NCBI GenBank assembly: GCA_005765155.1
Contig: VCCP01000002.1
Location: 3,100,001-3,164,000 of the forward strand
Source: Zelopaecilomyces penicillatus
Lineage: Eukaryota > Ascomycota > Sordariomycetes > Hypocreales > Pseudodiploosporaceae
Direction of reading: 5' to 3'
DNA length: 64,000 nucleotides
Under the pieces are notes generated by a model that worked only from the letters and a program-made list of their open reading frames with translations, made no database searches and had not been told where the DNA came from. Position numbers and translations under genes: made by a program. This document shows, one piece after another, positions 24,068 to 37,363 of this stretch (the stretch's first letter is position 1; each line of letters starts with the position of its first letter).

Positions 24068-25320
24068 ATGGCTGCGACGAAGAGTTCCGACTATGAGCTC
24101 TTGACAGAACACTTCAGCTATCCTCCAGTCGTATGTAGCTGAATTTCTCTTCTTGACCGAATCCCATGTGTCTTATTGCTCGCCTAAACAAGTGCATGGC
24201 AATTAAGCTGACATTGAGTTTAATCCAGTCTCTCCTTGACGACATCATCAACACCGTCAACGTCCTTGCCGACCGTGCACTCGATTCAGTTGAACGTCTT
24301 CTTCTCTCCATTCCACCCCAGAAGCTCGGATTCGTTGCCGCGCCAGTCAACGGGAAGAAGCAGCGTTCCAGAAATGCCGATCCCGTCACCGCTGCCGCTC
24401 CGGACCTGCCCCCAGAGGAGGCGGCCAAGCTTGAAATTGAAAACGGCACGCATCAGTTGGAGACGCTGCTCAACGCCTCAATCGACAAGAACTTCGATAT
24501 TTTTGAGCTCTACGTTATGCAAAACATCCTGACGGTCCGCCCGCACGACCAGCCGTTCATGCGCCTAACCCACTACGAAGGTCTTGACATCGCAGCGACA
24601 AGTGCGCAACCACAGCAGCCGGATCAGCACTCGGATAAACCGACTCCAGAGTCCATCACAGCGCTGAGGCGACGTCTTCAAGCGAGCCAGAAACTGAACG
24701 CAGTGCTTGAGGCAGAGAAGGCGCGCAATGATGCACTGCTGCAAAGGTTAAGGGGCGTCTTGGGCGTTGCGCAAGACGGGGTGGCGGGCGATGCAGTGAA
24801 GACAGAGGGTGGCAATGTTAGTCGGGAGGATGGAAGTCGAGGCGGGCCCTTTGGCTTCCTGCGCGATAAGGGAGGACTGGAAGAGAGCGGCGGAGACCAG
24901 CCCATCACGACAACGACAGAGTTTACGCTTTCCCAACTCCAGGCCCTTCGCTCTCTATCTAGCTCCCTGCGAACTCTTCTTCCTAAGCTAGCTCCGCCAA
25001 CAGACTCGGACGCGGAGATGGATGTGGATGCAGACGGTGGTAGCAGCAGCGCAAGCAACAGGGCCAACCGGCCATGGCGACAGCAACGTGCAGAGTACAT
25101 TGAGTCATCGTCTCGCAAGTTCCTCGAGACGGCTGCGGGCCTGGAACTCGGCCCAGATGGCGAGGTGCGTGACGGAGAGTGGCAAGGCGAGGGCCGGGGT
25201 TTGAGCAAAGGCGAAGTGGAGGGACTGGAAAAGGTCGTTGCTCTACTGGGAGGCGCGGGGGGTTCCTCTGGCGGTGGCGGTGGAGAGGAGGACACAGGTG
25301 AGGCTATGGATGAATCGTGA
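24068..25320 (+). CDS. MIS12: Kinetochore protein MIS12/MTW1
   Basis: Exon 1 (24068-24130, 21 codons) and exon 2 (24229-25320) join in phase over a 98-bp intron to give 384 residues. The N-terminal Mis12 domain is recognised from LLTEHFSYPPVSLLDDIINTV and DRALDSVERLL, then GTHQLETLLNASIDKNFD and FELYVMQNIL. A coiled-coil follows (ALRRRLQASQKLNAVLEAEKA). The Mis12 complex links centromeric chromatin (CENP-C) to the Ndc80 microtubule-binding complex. The C-terminal third is longer and more Gly/Asp-rich than in yeast Mtw1, ending in a Gly-rich acidic tail. The first intron hides the true N-terminus, which is why the large exon alone seems to start too late. Confidence 0.93.
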
Positions 25321-25737
25321 ATACAGGCAAAAGAAGGCTGGTGGGTCGTACAAGTCGATTCATCTCACTGATAATTCCGTACATGCGATTGTACCAGGGG
25401 TGTTTTGGCGCAAGAAACGGAACAGGCTTGTTCGGTTCGCACAGGAGGTTTGCTCCCTGATCTTATTTACTTAGTAACTACGGGAAATACTTGTATGAAC
25501 GGCGTTTTTAGGATAGCGATGAGGCGAATGATACAAAATGATATTGAGTTTGTGTAAGGGGGCATTTTCATGGTCCTCGTCCCTTCTTGGTATGCTTTAC
25601 ATGGTGGTGTTACAGTCTTTTCATGGTTCTCTTTCCCCGAGGTTCTCATGCATAAGTACCTACCTCTATATTTTTCAACATTCACTCTATTTTCCCATTC
25701 CTTCAGCATTACCAAGAGAGCAAATGAATCATCTCTA
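25321..25737. other. Convergent 3' flanks of MIS12 and the PPR gene
   Basis: Only 3' untranslated sequence is expected; no other feature is seen. Confidence 0.6.
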
Positions 25738-28338
25738 TTACTCGTCCATCCACCCCTTTGCCCTGTCTTGTAATTTCGATGGCACATCGCCACCATCCAG
25801 CAGACCGTTCTCCTTGGCAAGATACCAGAAGTGATGTCGCCAGTACCTCTCATCCCTGGGCTCCTCACGGGCCTTTGTCTTGTAACCTAGAACGACACCG
25901 ACGACGTTGCGTGCGTCCTCCATCTGACCGGCTGCGAGCAGTGCTTTGAGCAGGTCCGTGAGGCACGGGAGCGACGTGACAGGCCGTCCTGCGCGGGCGA
26001 GGTCGTTGAACACGGCCATAGCTTGTGCCGTGCCACCTGTGATGGCGTGGGCGCTCATCACGCGCTCCCATAGTGTTTGGTCGCCCTGGCCGACGTGGGT
26101 GAGGTTATGGTCGCGAAGGAGGTTTGTGACGGCGGTGATGTCGGGTGGATCACGGCTAAGGGCACGCTCGATGAGGATAGTTACTATATGAGGCGTGGCG
26201 CTGACATCATTGTCTCGCATGTGCTGCTGCACGGCGACGATTGCCTCATCAGCACCGTTGGCCAGTGAGGACACGGCGTAGAGCATCTTGCCGTACGTTT
26301 CGGCGTTGGGGCGAAGGCCGGCCGCCTCAATGTCGGCGAAAACCTGCTGCACGGCCTGAACCTGCTCTGCCGCTGAGGCGTTGCTCATGGTCCCGAGCAC
26401 CTCCTCGAGGATAATGGTGAAGGTGGCGGCGTCCGGATCGATACCCTGCTTCTTCATTGCCTTGAGTAGGTCCTGGACATCCTCAGGCATGTCACCACGG
26501 AAGCTCTCACGTAGCAGGATATTGTAGGTCCGAATGTTGGGCTCAATTTCCTCCCGACCCGCCCATTCGAGGACGTCGTAGGCGGCTTTACGGTCAAGCC
26601 GGATGAGGCCCTTGAAGGCGGCATTCACAACCTCGATAGTAGGCTGAACGGCTGTGCTCTGCGTACCCTTTTGCACTGCCTGTTTCCAAAGCCCCAGCAT
26701 CTGTGCCAAGGCTTGAATACCAACCTGGGGCTTGCCTGCCTCGATTAGGCCAGAGATTCGCTCAGTCCAGATAACAACGTCGAGCTTGACACCTGAGCTC
26801 ACCATCTTATCCCACAAAGCTTCGATCCTCTCGACATCCTTGCACATCTTCCACCCGTGCATCATGGCTGTGTATGTCTTGACACTGGGGTGTACCTGGA
26901 GCTGCTGCATCAAGTCAAGGGTTTCTTGCACCTTTCCAGGTCTTCGCACCGCACACCATACGAAGATCCAGTAGTCAAGGAACTCGGTTTCGTCCCGCAT
27001 CTGTCTAGCTAGCCCGGGTTGTTGCTCCAGGCGAGTCTTGAGATCCTGCCACATGGATACAATGGCCCCCGTATTGCGCGCATGGTAAGCTTTGATTAGC
27101 TGCTTATGGAGGATAGCAGAACTTCTTGAATTTGATGGACTAGGCTGGCCAGGTGATGAGAGGCCCCGTCGCCATGGGGCATCTTCCTTGGATAGCATGG
27201 TTATTGCCGTGGGCCATTGATTAATGACGTACGACTTGAGTTCAGATATTTTAGACGGATGAAATCGAATGCGCTCGTCGAATACCGTCGACACGTATGC
27301 ATCCGTTGCCATTTGCTTCCCCAGAGCGGCGGCCACCAGGTTGAGAAGCGGTGCCATTGGCGTCTGCATGTTAGGCCTTGTCAATCGCGGATCCGACAAG
27401 ACAGCAACAGTGGCTAAGAGACCAGGTAGTAAGTCACGAGCCTGTTCAGGCCGAAACTGAAGGAATATAGCAGCGAGAGCTCTCGATTCCGGAGCCATAC
27501 CGAAGCTTCGCTGCCCATCTGCATTACCAGATCGGCCAATATCCCGTAGAACTTCATCAACTGAGGGCATGGCAAACTGTAGGGCAGCGCCCTCTTGGCT
27601 TTTGCGTCGAAGCTGCGAGATATGTTTCCACAAATCGATGAGTTCTCTCACAAGCGCAACACGACCGCGAGATGTATTCTTCTCCTGTGCTAAGGTTTGG
27701 CAAATGTTCAGTACCAACTGATTCCTCAAGTCGAGATCCAACTTGCCCACGCTGCTGAGCATCTGTGACATTTCCACCGCACTGCCGTTGTAGCCATGCT
27801 CAGCAAACTCATCGCACGTCTTGCTCAGAAACTGTGTGGTGGAGATGAAGAGGTGTTTGGGCATCTGGCCGCGGAGCTCTTTCAGGTGCGGCCAGATATC
27901 AGTCTTGAAGATGTTAAACTTTTCATTCGCATTGATGTTCCGCTGTGCAAGATATTTAATTTTGGCTGCAATTTCCAGCTCTCCTAGTGGTGAAGACTGC
28001 TGCTGCAGAGCTGTCGCCGATTTCCCCTGAGATGCCGGCTTGACTACATCGTTGAATAGGGCGACGGCAGATTCCTCGCTCGACCTAGAGGGCTTCTTTC
28101 TGGAAAAACTGCCTGGCCTCTGGGGGAACTGTTTGAGGTTGGCTTTGCCTCCTCCCTCTTTGCTGCCTGACCTTGAATTGGCCTTTTCATTGTCCTGTGC
28201 TGTCCTTACCGCCTGGTGTGATGAGTCTGCCGCATCAGTCAGGGACGCGAACCAAGCGGCACCACCGCCCAGTCTTGTTGCTTGAGCTGAGCGGAGCTGG
28301 GAGGCGCATCTTGAGCATGTGGTCCTTGAAGTGAACAT
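25738..28338 (-). CDS. Mitochondrial pentatricopeptide-repeat (PPR) protein
   Basis: One uninterrupted frame codes 866 residues from the ATG at 28338; the frame extends five codons further but begins with TTG. The first ~70 residues are basic, rich in Ser and Ala and almost free of acidic residues at the very N-terminus, as in mitochondrial targeting sequences. The C-terminal half contains degenerate 35-residue helical repeats, for example around HPSVKTYTAMMHGWKMCKDVE, SGVKLDVVIWTERISGLIE, EPNIRTYNILLRES and RPNAETYGKMLYAV. PPR proteins bind organellar RNA and act in mRNA stability, processing or translation. I cannot name the RNA target; filamentous-fungal relatives include the COX1-expression factor class, but that is only a possibility. 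Confidence 0.86.
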   Translation of the reverse strand: MFTSRTTCSRCASQLRSAQATRLGGGAAWFASLTDAADSSHQAVRTAQDNEKANSRSGSKEGGGKANLKQFPQRPGSFSRKKPSRSSEESAVALFNDVVKPASQGKSATALQQQSSPLGELEIAAKIKYLAQRNINANEKFNIFKTDIWPHLKELRGQMPKHLFISTTQFLSKTCDEFAEHGYNGSAVEMSQMLSSVGKLDLDLRNQLVLNICQTLAQEKNTSRGRVALVRELIDLWKHISQLRRKSQEGAALQFAMPSVDEVLRDIGRSGNADGQRSFGMAPESRALAAIFLQFRPEQARDLLPGLLATVAVLSDPRLTRPNMQTPMAPLLNLVAAALGKQMATDAYVSTVFDERIRFHPSKISELKSYVINQWPTAITMLSKEDAPWRRGLSSPGQPSPSNSRSSAILHKQLIKAYHARNTGAIVSMWQDLKTRLEQQPGLARQMRDETEFLDYWIFVWCAVRRPGKVQETLDLMQQLQVHPSVKTYTAMMHGWKMCKDVERIEALWDKMVSSGVKLDVVIWTERISGLIEAGKPQVGIQALAQMLGLWKQAVQKGTQSTAVQPTIEVVNAAFKGLIRLDRKAAYDVLEWAGREEIEPNIRTYNILLRESFRGDMPEDVQDLLKAMKKQGIDPDAATFTIILEEVLGTMSNASAAEQVQAVQQVFADIEAAGLRPNAETYGKMLYAVSSLANGADEAIVAVQQHMRDNDVSATPHIVTILIERALSRDPPDITAVTNLLRDHNLTHVGQGDQTLWERVMSAHAITGGTAQAMAVFNDLARAGRPVTSLPCLTDLLKALLAAGQMEDARNVVGVVLGYKTKAREEPRDERYWRHHFWYLAKENGLLDGGDVPSKLQDRAKGWMDE

Positions 28339-28875
28339 TGCGTTTGAGCTCAAAGTGGCCGGCTCGGCAGCGATGTCGGCTGTGTTTCGGGTGAGATGGG
28401 TGACAGCAATCGCTTTGAGAGTGAGAACGATGTTGCGTGGCTGAACATTTTCGAGGTGAGGTGGTGAGCACCAGACAGGGGGGGTTCAAGGTGAGTGGCC
28501 AATAGGAGGGGCCAAAAGACCCTCAGTTGGCTGTCTGTTCTGTGCATACAGTCTCGACAACCACTATGACAGTCCCGCTACAACCACGGGCTCACCGAAA
28601 CGCCAGGCCTGCAACTTATCAAGCTGATGTTTTACGCACCTCAATGCTTTCCGCTCAATTTACTGTGAAAATTCGTTTTAATTATGTAGAATCCAAAGAG
28701 ATACGGTGATTACTAAACTAAAGTGCGACAATCTATGCTCACTCCTGTGTCGTTTCGCATGTCTAGATATATATAGTCTATTTCGTATTGGCGATTGTCA
28801 TTATACACAAAAAGAAAACACATTAATAATATGTGCCATGCCATCATCGACACACGGTATAAACCCAAATCAAAA
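28339..28875. other. PPR promoter and GST 3' flank
   Basis: Both neighbours are on the minus strand. The stretch holds the PPR gene promoter and the 3' UTR of the GST gene; nothing else is recognised. Confidence 0.55.
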
Positions 28876-29914
28876 TCATAGCGCAGCCTCAAACTTGCCA
28901 TCAAGCTCCTCAATCTTTGCCACGCTCCTCTTGTAGCCCTCCTCGGCCTCGAGAAGCTGCACATACTCGTAAACACGCGGGAATTCGTTCTTCCATGAGC
29001 CCCCCTCAAACCGACCCATGCTGTCGAAGCGGTTTTTGGCCGCAATGAGTGGGAAACTCATGATGATGTCGGCCGCCGTCAGGTGGTCACAGCATAAGTA
29101 CTTGCCACTGGATGTCTGGAGCTGCTGATCAACTAGTTGAAGGTGTTTCTTCGCATTGGGGAAGATGTAGCTCGCAAAGATCCGGTTGGCAACGCTGGAG
29201 GTGATGGGGCGGACCAGGAAAGGCACATTGGTCGATTTCAGTTCTAAGGGCAGTATACGTGTCAGTGGTTTTGAGTGCAATGAGTTGTTGTTACCAGAAC
29301 AAATCTCAGCAACCGGGAAGGGGAAAGACGTACGTGCGATAACTAGGGTCATGACGAGGATCGGCATCAAGCTGCCCTCGCAGTAGTGCAGGAAATATTG
29401 GTTGCGCATCCACGCCTCCGTCTCACCACCAATCTTGCCCTCCATACCGTCCTTCCAGCGCGTGGGTGTCAAGCGCTGACCCTCGGGATAATGGTCGCAG
29501 AGATACTGTGTCATGAAGCCGCTCTCGGCCAACACAATGGGCTCCGAAGCACCGGGAGGAGTCACGGTGACGATAGGTGACTTGCCCAGCGGGTGTATCT
29601 TGGCCAGCTCGGGCGACGCTTGCATCGTCGCCTTGTTCCGATGAAAGATTTCCACCTCATAGGGGATCTTGAGCTCTTCGAGGAGCCATAAGATTCGCTG
29701 CGAGCGCGAGTTTTCAAGCCTAGAAACGTGGTTAGCATGTAACACATTGCGATTTCAGTAAAAGCAGTGCGACAACATGAAAGTATTGCCTCGGTGCAAA
29801 ATGAGGGGCCATGCGCTGTAGTGCGGGAAGTCGCGAGTTTACATCGAAGGTATTGTTATTGGGCAAAAGGACATACCAGTAGAGCTTGACCTTGGGCTGT
29901 TCCTCGGTGGCCAT
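28876..29914 (-). CDS. Glutathione S-transferase, GTT1-like
   Basis: Three exons (29914-29877, 29719-29334, 29243-28876) join in phase to 263 residues. Introns are 157 and 90 bp. The N-terminal thioredoxin-fold domain begins KVKLYWLENSRSQRILWLLEE, where the Ser/Asn cluster supplies the glutathione-activating residue, followed by the cis-Pro region HPLGKSPIVTV and the E-S pair in VLAESGFMTQYL. The helical C-terminal domain contains FLVRPITSSVANRIF and the N-capping region HLTAADIIMSFPL. The enzyme conjugates glutathione to electrophiles or reduces peroxides; substrate cannot be read from sequence. It most resembles the fungal GTT1 group. No signal peptide is visible. Confidence 0.93.
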
Positions 29915-32467
<2,553 letters not shown>

Positions 32468-34000
32468 GATAGGCAGAATATCGATGCGAGAGGACTAATT
32501 ACGACGTCTTTGGATAATTTCTACCCACGCTAAAGAGCCGATGACAGTTCTAGTATGATGCGGAACTCACAACGTATACAAAGTAATGAGAGCGAGGAGA
32601 CTGGGTTATATCATGCTCTATAACATTTCTGCAATCGGTTGTTGATCATATGCTTCTACATCTCCCAAACAGCTACCGATCCTACTAGCAACGGCCTTCC
32701 CCATTGGATGCGTGGCTGGCTGCAGTATGGCAGCATCGTCGACGCGAGCGCCTTAACTACCTACCTGAACGGAATCAAACGGGTGGGGGGTTCTGGCGCT
32801 CTAGAGGGGCTTTCCCATAAATCCATACTATAGAGATACGAGTAATGTGCGACTCCAACAGCATATGTGTGTGTGTGTCTATTATTAAACATGCTAGAGA
32901 AGACCTTGAGGCGGAGAAATCCATGCAGGCTGCAGATCAGCCGCTGCTACTTGGACCAGATGTCGAATCGGAGTAATTCGTCATGGTTGCTGACCCGAAC
33001 TGGCGAGATGTCTGAAGGCGTCGACATATCGGGGCAATAGCATTCACCCACCAAGGTACTAATAACGAGGAGTATAGAAGTCAAAGCTATTGATTTCGTC
33101 TGTATCGCTGTATTTACACCTCTAGCTACATCAAACAACACAATGGACCCTATCTATCTAACATATTAGTTGATCAAGCAAATCAAAATGTATCACAGAA
33201 AATAGATGGTTGGTAAATCAAGCCAAGTCAGTAAAAACATTGGCAGGGGACGAAAATAGCCCACGTGAACTATCTAGGTATTAAATAAAGTATGGCTAGG
33301 CAAGAAAAGGCTGGCAGATGTAACCCTAATCTAGGTATGAAAGGGTTCAAAGATGAAATGAATGGGGTGTTATTATGGTCACATCAGGTTACCTCTCTGT
33401 ACTAAACAATAAAACTCCGATGCCCCTCAAGGCTTCCCCGCATATGGGAATCCTACAAGAAAAGCATGCATCGATTTCGCCATTCGCATGCAAGGTAGGT
33501 CGATTTATAGAACACATAACTAACTAGCTTACCATGTGATATTGTAATCCCAACCCTCACAACCTACTGTCAACTTGCTCGCATTTTGAATAGTGTCTAT
33601 ATTTCGTCATACATACTGGGACGATGGCGTCCTCGAATACAACCAGGCACTGTAGCCATAGCTTCATAAGCCTTAACATGCAACCACGCCATTGTGTTTT
33701 CTACTCCTCGACAATCCAAACTCCCAACTGAGCGGCTGTCAGATACCGCACACAAACATGAAATACACACAAAAATAGGCATTTCCAAAACAGCCGATCC
33801 GCCCTGCCCTAGCCGCTGCCCTTGCATTTGTCTATGTCTAACAGATTCCGTCCATCTAGCCAACCAGTATATACCAAACAAAGCTGCCCAGGCTGCTAAA
33901 TGCAAGGATCGAGCAAAGCATCAAAGAAGAAACGCCCCCACCATGTCGCTTGTGGATGGTCATCTGGTAATAAGTGGTCGTCTGCCAACGACTCTTTTTC
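32468..34000. other. Protease promoter and ITC1 3' flank
   Basis: About 1.5 kb upstream of the protease ATG, also holding the ITC1 3' UTR. A GTGTGTGTGT tract lies near 32866-32879 and a CACGTG near 33263. Short minus-strand frames at 32947-33141 and 33597-33905 start with GTG or TTG, not ATG, and match nothing I know. Confidence 0.5.
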
Positions 34001-37000
34001 TCATCGACGCCGGGCTTTTGTAGCCGGGCGAGGAGCCGCATCTTCCATGGCTTCTCGCTTTTTAGTTTGCTTTCTTACCCTGGGTGGTGGAGGTGGATCT
34101 CCGTGTAAATGTCCAAGCTCCTCTAGAGCCATTGTATTTTCCCATTGGAAACAACGATGGCTCGTTGCGTCCGGTGTCTTTTCTCGTATCCGTGAACTTG
34201 TCCGTTTCGAACCGTCTTTCTTCTCCTTCTCTTCATCATCATCCGCAAGATATTTCTTACGATTCTCCATGTGAGTTATGATCTTCTCTTTATAAGTAAC
34301 CAACTCTTTCCGTAACTTGAGTTCGTTGTATCCTCGAGGATCCAGCCACTTTATTAGTCGGTCGACATCTTCGGGTTCGGATATAAAGCCCCATTGTCTA
34401 GCATTGAAAACGCTTGTTCCGCCCTCCTCCGCTGCTTTTCGCTCTGGAATCGTCATGTTGAACTTGGTTTTGTACTGGTTTTGATCCTCATCCGAGAGAT
34501 CAATGTATCCCTCTCGCTCCAATTCATCAGGACCCTGAACCCAGATACACCCATTGGCATAACCGGCAGAGGCGGTCGAACTATCTGGTAGCCCAGCGTA
34601 CGGCATACCGTTTCTTTCAAACCAGTAGTAACGGTTCCAGAAGCGATCTTTTCCCAGAACACGAGTTCGCGGGCAGTCAGCCTCTCTAAGGTCATTCTCA
34701 ATCACCCCAACCTCCTCTTCGCAGTTCTTGATGATGTCTTCCTTCTTCTGAATGTCCTTTAGCAGCTTAATGAACTGCTTTGACTGGTGGGGCTTAGCTG
34801 CCTCCTTCTGGGCCTTTTCTTTAGCTTTCTTCTCCTGTTGTTCCTCCTCACGCTTCCGTCGCTTGTCGGCTAATACGCGGCCTCGTCGTTTCTTTCGTGA
34901 TTGGGCATCACCATCGCTGTCCTCGGCCTCGTCCTCCCTGTCTGCAAGAGACACATCTGGGTCCACTACCGTAATTTCCAGCTCAAGGCTGTCTGTGCTG
35001 ACACTATTGGGCTGCTCGGGTGGCATGTTGTCAGGCAACAGGATCTTGCGCTGCTCATTAAGTTGTCGGAGTTCTTCCATGCTGTTTGAGGAAGTCTGTT
35101 GTTAGTTGCTGTGAAAAATACTGTGAAGCTAAAGATCCAAACTTACGCTTGTTTCTTTTGTCTCTGCCACTCAATTCTGTCCTTGCGATATTTGGTCATT
35201 GTCTCGCTGCAGTCTTCCATGTAACCTCGGACGGCCTTTGTCTCCATCGTCAACATGCAAATAATTTGTAGGGCTTGCACACGAGCGTTGATATCCAACT
35301 CGGCATATCTCTGTTGTGCAGCCTCTTGAGTTGGCTCCTCTCCAGGAGGAACCAGTCGTAGAAGCAAACCCTCACATACATTCTGCTGTCGTTCGTCCTT
35401 TGACAGTTGATGTAGAAGCCCAACCATCATTCTTTCCCATCCGCCGTCCTGAAAGTCTCGTTTTCGAAGATGATCGATCCAATCATACTGTTTCATTAGC
35501 TCCTCCGCGTGGTGGCGGGTCTCAAGCTCTGCTCGCAAGCTCTCCTCCTCTGCCGCAGCGGCTTCTGCGGCTATTCTCTCCGCCTCTTGCTTTGCCAGGC
35601 TGCGGCGAGTGGCGCGGGCAACGGGAATGTCTTCGGGTTCGGGTTCGTTTTCCTCTGTACCATCATCCTCATCATCTTCATCCTCTTCATCACTGTCCTC
35701 TTCGTCAACTTCAGGCAACGTAACCCGAATCTTTCCACCATCGGATTCAGAATCCACCAAAATTTTGAGAACGGAGCAATGGATCTCGTCAAAGAGCTGA
35801 ACACGTGCACGATCAGAAGCGACAGACATAGCCTCCACAAAATCGTCGAAAGTAAAGGAGTCTAGTTTGAAAATTTCACAGTAGACATTGAGTGTGTCCC
35901 ATGTTTCCAGTAGTGGTCCAACGGATGCCATTTCGATTTGTCTGTATATAGGATTGTCCATCTCCACCTGGATTGGGGGATCTTTGCACATGAATGCCAA
36001 CCGGGGTCGTAAGCTCCCTTCTTTTGGTTCGAGTTCCAGATCCTCAATGGGGTACTTCGGAGGTGGTGGTGGGGGTGGTGGTGGGGGTGGTGGTGACGGT
36101 TCACGCGGTACTACTTTTTGGTCATCGTATGTGCTACCAGCTCCATTTGCGCCAGCCGTCGATGTAGGCCATTTCAAACCCTTGGTACCGTTGCCGTTTT
36201 GGCCTTGCTTTCCCTTTTGGCTCTTCGGTGCCGGTTTTAGCTCAGGCAGACGGACAGGGCCAGACTGTAGACCAGGGCTGTGTCCATTCATATCTGGAGG
36301 TTGAGCCCGTTCTCGTTTTAGTGCTTGCAACTGCTTTCGCTCCTGAAGCTTAGTATCGTGGCGGAGATGAGGTGGGATCCTAGTATCGATGTGGTACTGT
36401 TCTGCGTAATCCTGTTTGACCAACCAAGGTGCTCCTGTCCATGCTTCTCTGATTACGGTTCTCTTGATGAAGGATCGGAGCATGGATTTCGTGAAGACGC
36501 CCCGATCGCGAGTTAGGTTTTCGTCGTGGATGATAGTCTCTTTGTTGGACACTTTGAGGTTGACAAGATATTTGGTGGTCGATAATAGGCGTGACCCGTT
36601 TGGAAGTACTCTTTCATAGAGAGTTGCCTTTTCCCTGATCAGACCATGCACTCTTTCCCCCCCGTCTAGAAACACAGCAACTTCCTCTCCCGGATAAAAG
36701 TCGTGTTTAAACTCGTCGTACACCTGATCAACGAGGTTGTCGAGACGAGATACTGTCTGAAACTGAACCCTGCGGAGGATAGGGCCTTTGAGAGCCTCCG
36801 GGAAAGCTTCCTCGACTTCACGGCCACCAGCAAGCTGCAAACGAGTGAGCCAAGAGAATTAAAATGTCGGCAAAACACAAACCAACCTCGCTATTGAAAG
36901 CCTCAAAAAATGTCAAACCAGAATGACCAGTGATTTGGTCATTGAAACGCCGCTGTTTTAGCCGAAAGTGATTAGTCCACAGGTCTGCCGTAGCCCCGTT

Positions 37001-37363
37001 TGGAAAGGGAGACCAAATTACCTGTTTGTAAAAGTCCATGCTGAACTTGTTAGCTTGGTGGGGTTCAGTCGGTTAAGTGAAGAGAAAGCAAGAGTAAGCT
37101 CACCGGTTAAGATAATCTTCGTATGAAGTGAAAATCTCCCCTGTCTGGGGGATATGCCAGACCTAGCCGGGAAAAGAGGTAAGCTTTGCTGCATCTTTAA
37201 CATTTTGGTTCGCAAGGAACAAAGTTATGCCCACCTCTGCATCTTCGTCTTCAATGTCGGCCGGAGGCAGGAACTGCACTGGTTTTCGCTTAAATAGAAC
37301 CTGTACATAATATATAAGCAACTGCATATGGGCGTAGAATATTTTCGGGGGTGGCCATACCAT
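34001..37363 (-). CDS. ITC1: Imitation-switch complex subunit ITC1 (WAC-DDT-WHIM protein)
   Basis: Seven coding exons (37363-37361, 37300-37235, 37162-37104, 37040-37022, 36952-36887, 36834-35147, 35081-34001) give 993 residues. The WAC domain is spread over the first six exons: MVLFKRKPVQFLPP, then VWHIPQTGEIFTSYEDYLNR, MDFYKQRRFNDQITGHSGL and FPEALKGPILRRVQFQTVSR. A DDT domain follows at about 380-440 (FKLDSFTFDDFVEAM) and WHIM-type segments later (VLGKDRFWNRYYWFER). A poly-Pro run sits at about 319-332, and acidic and Lys-rich tracts are long. ITC1 is the large non-catalytic partner of the ISWI ATPase that positions nucleosomes and represses genes. Exon 1 codes only the ATG and exon 4 is 19 bp. 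Two introns are multiples of three without stops. Confidence 0.94.

Noticed and set aside
24678..25295. 205-codon minus-strand frame opposite MIS12
   Set aside because: Pro/Ser/Arg-rich shadow of the MIS12 exon; the opposite strand carries the conserved domain.
33597..33905. 102-codon minus-strand frame downstream of ITC1
   Set aside because: It starts with TTG, lies where the ITC1 3' UTR should be, and has no recognisable domain.
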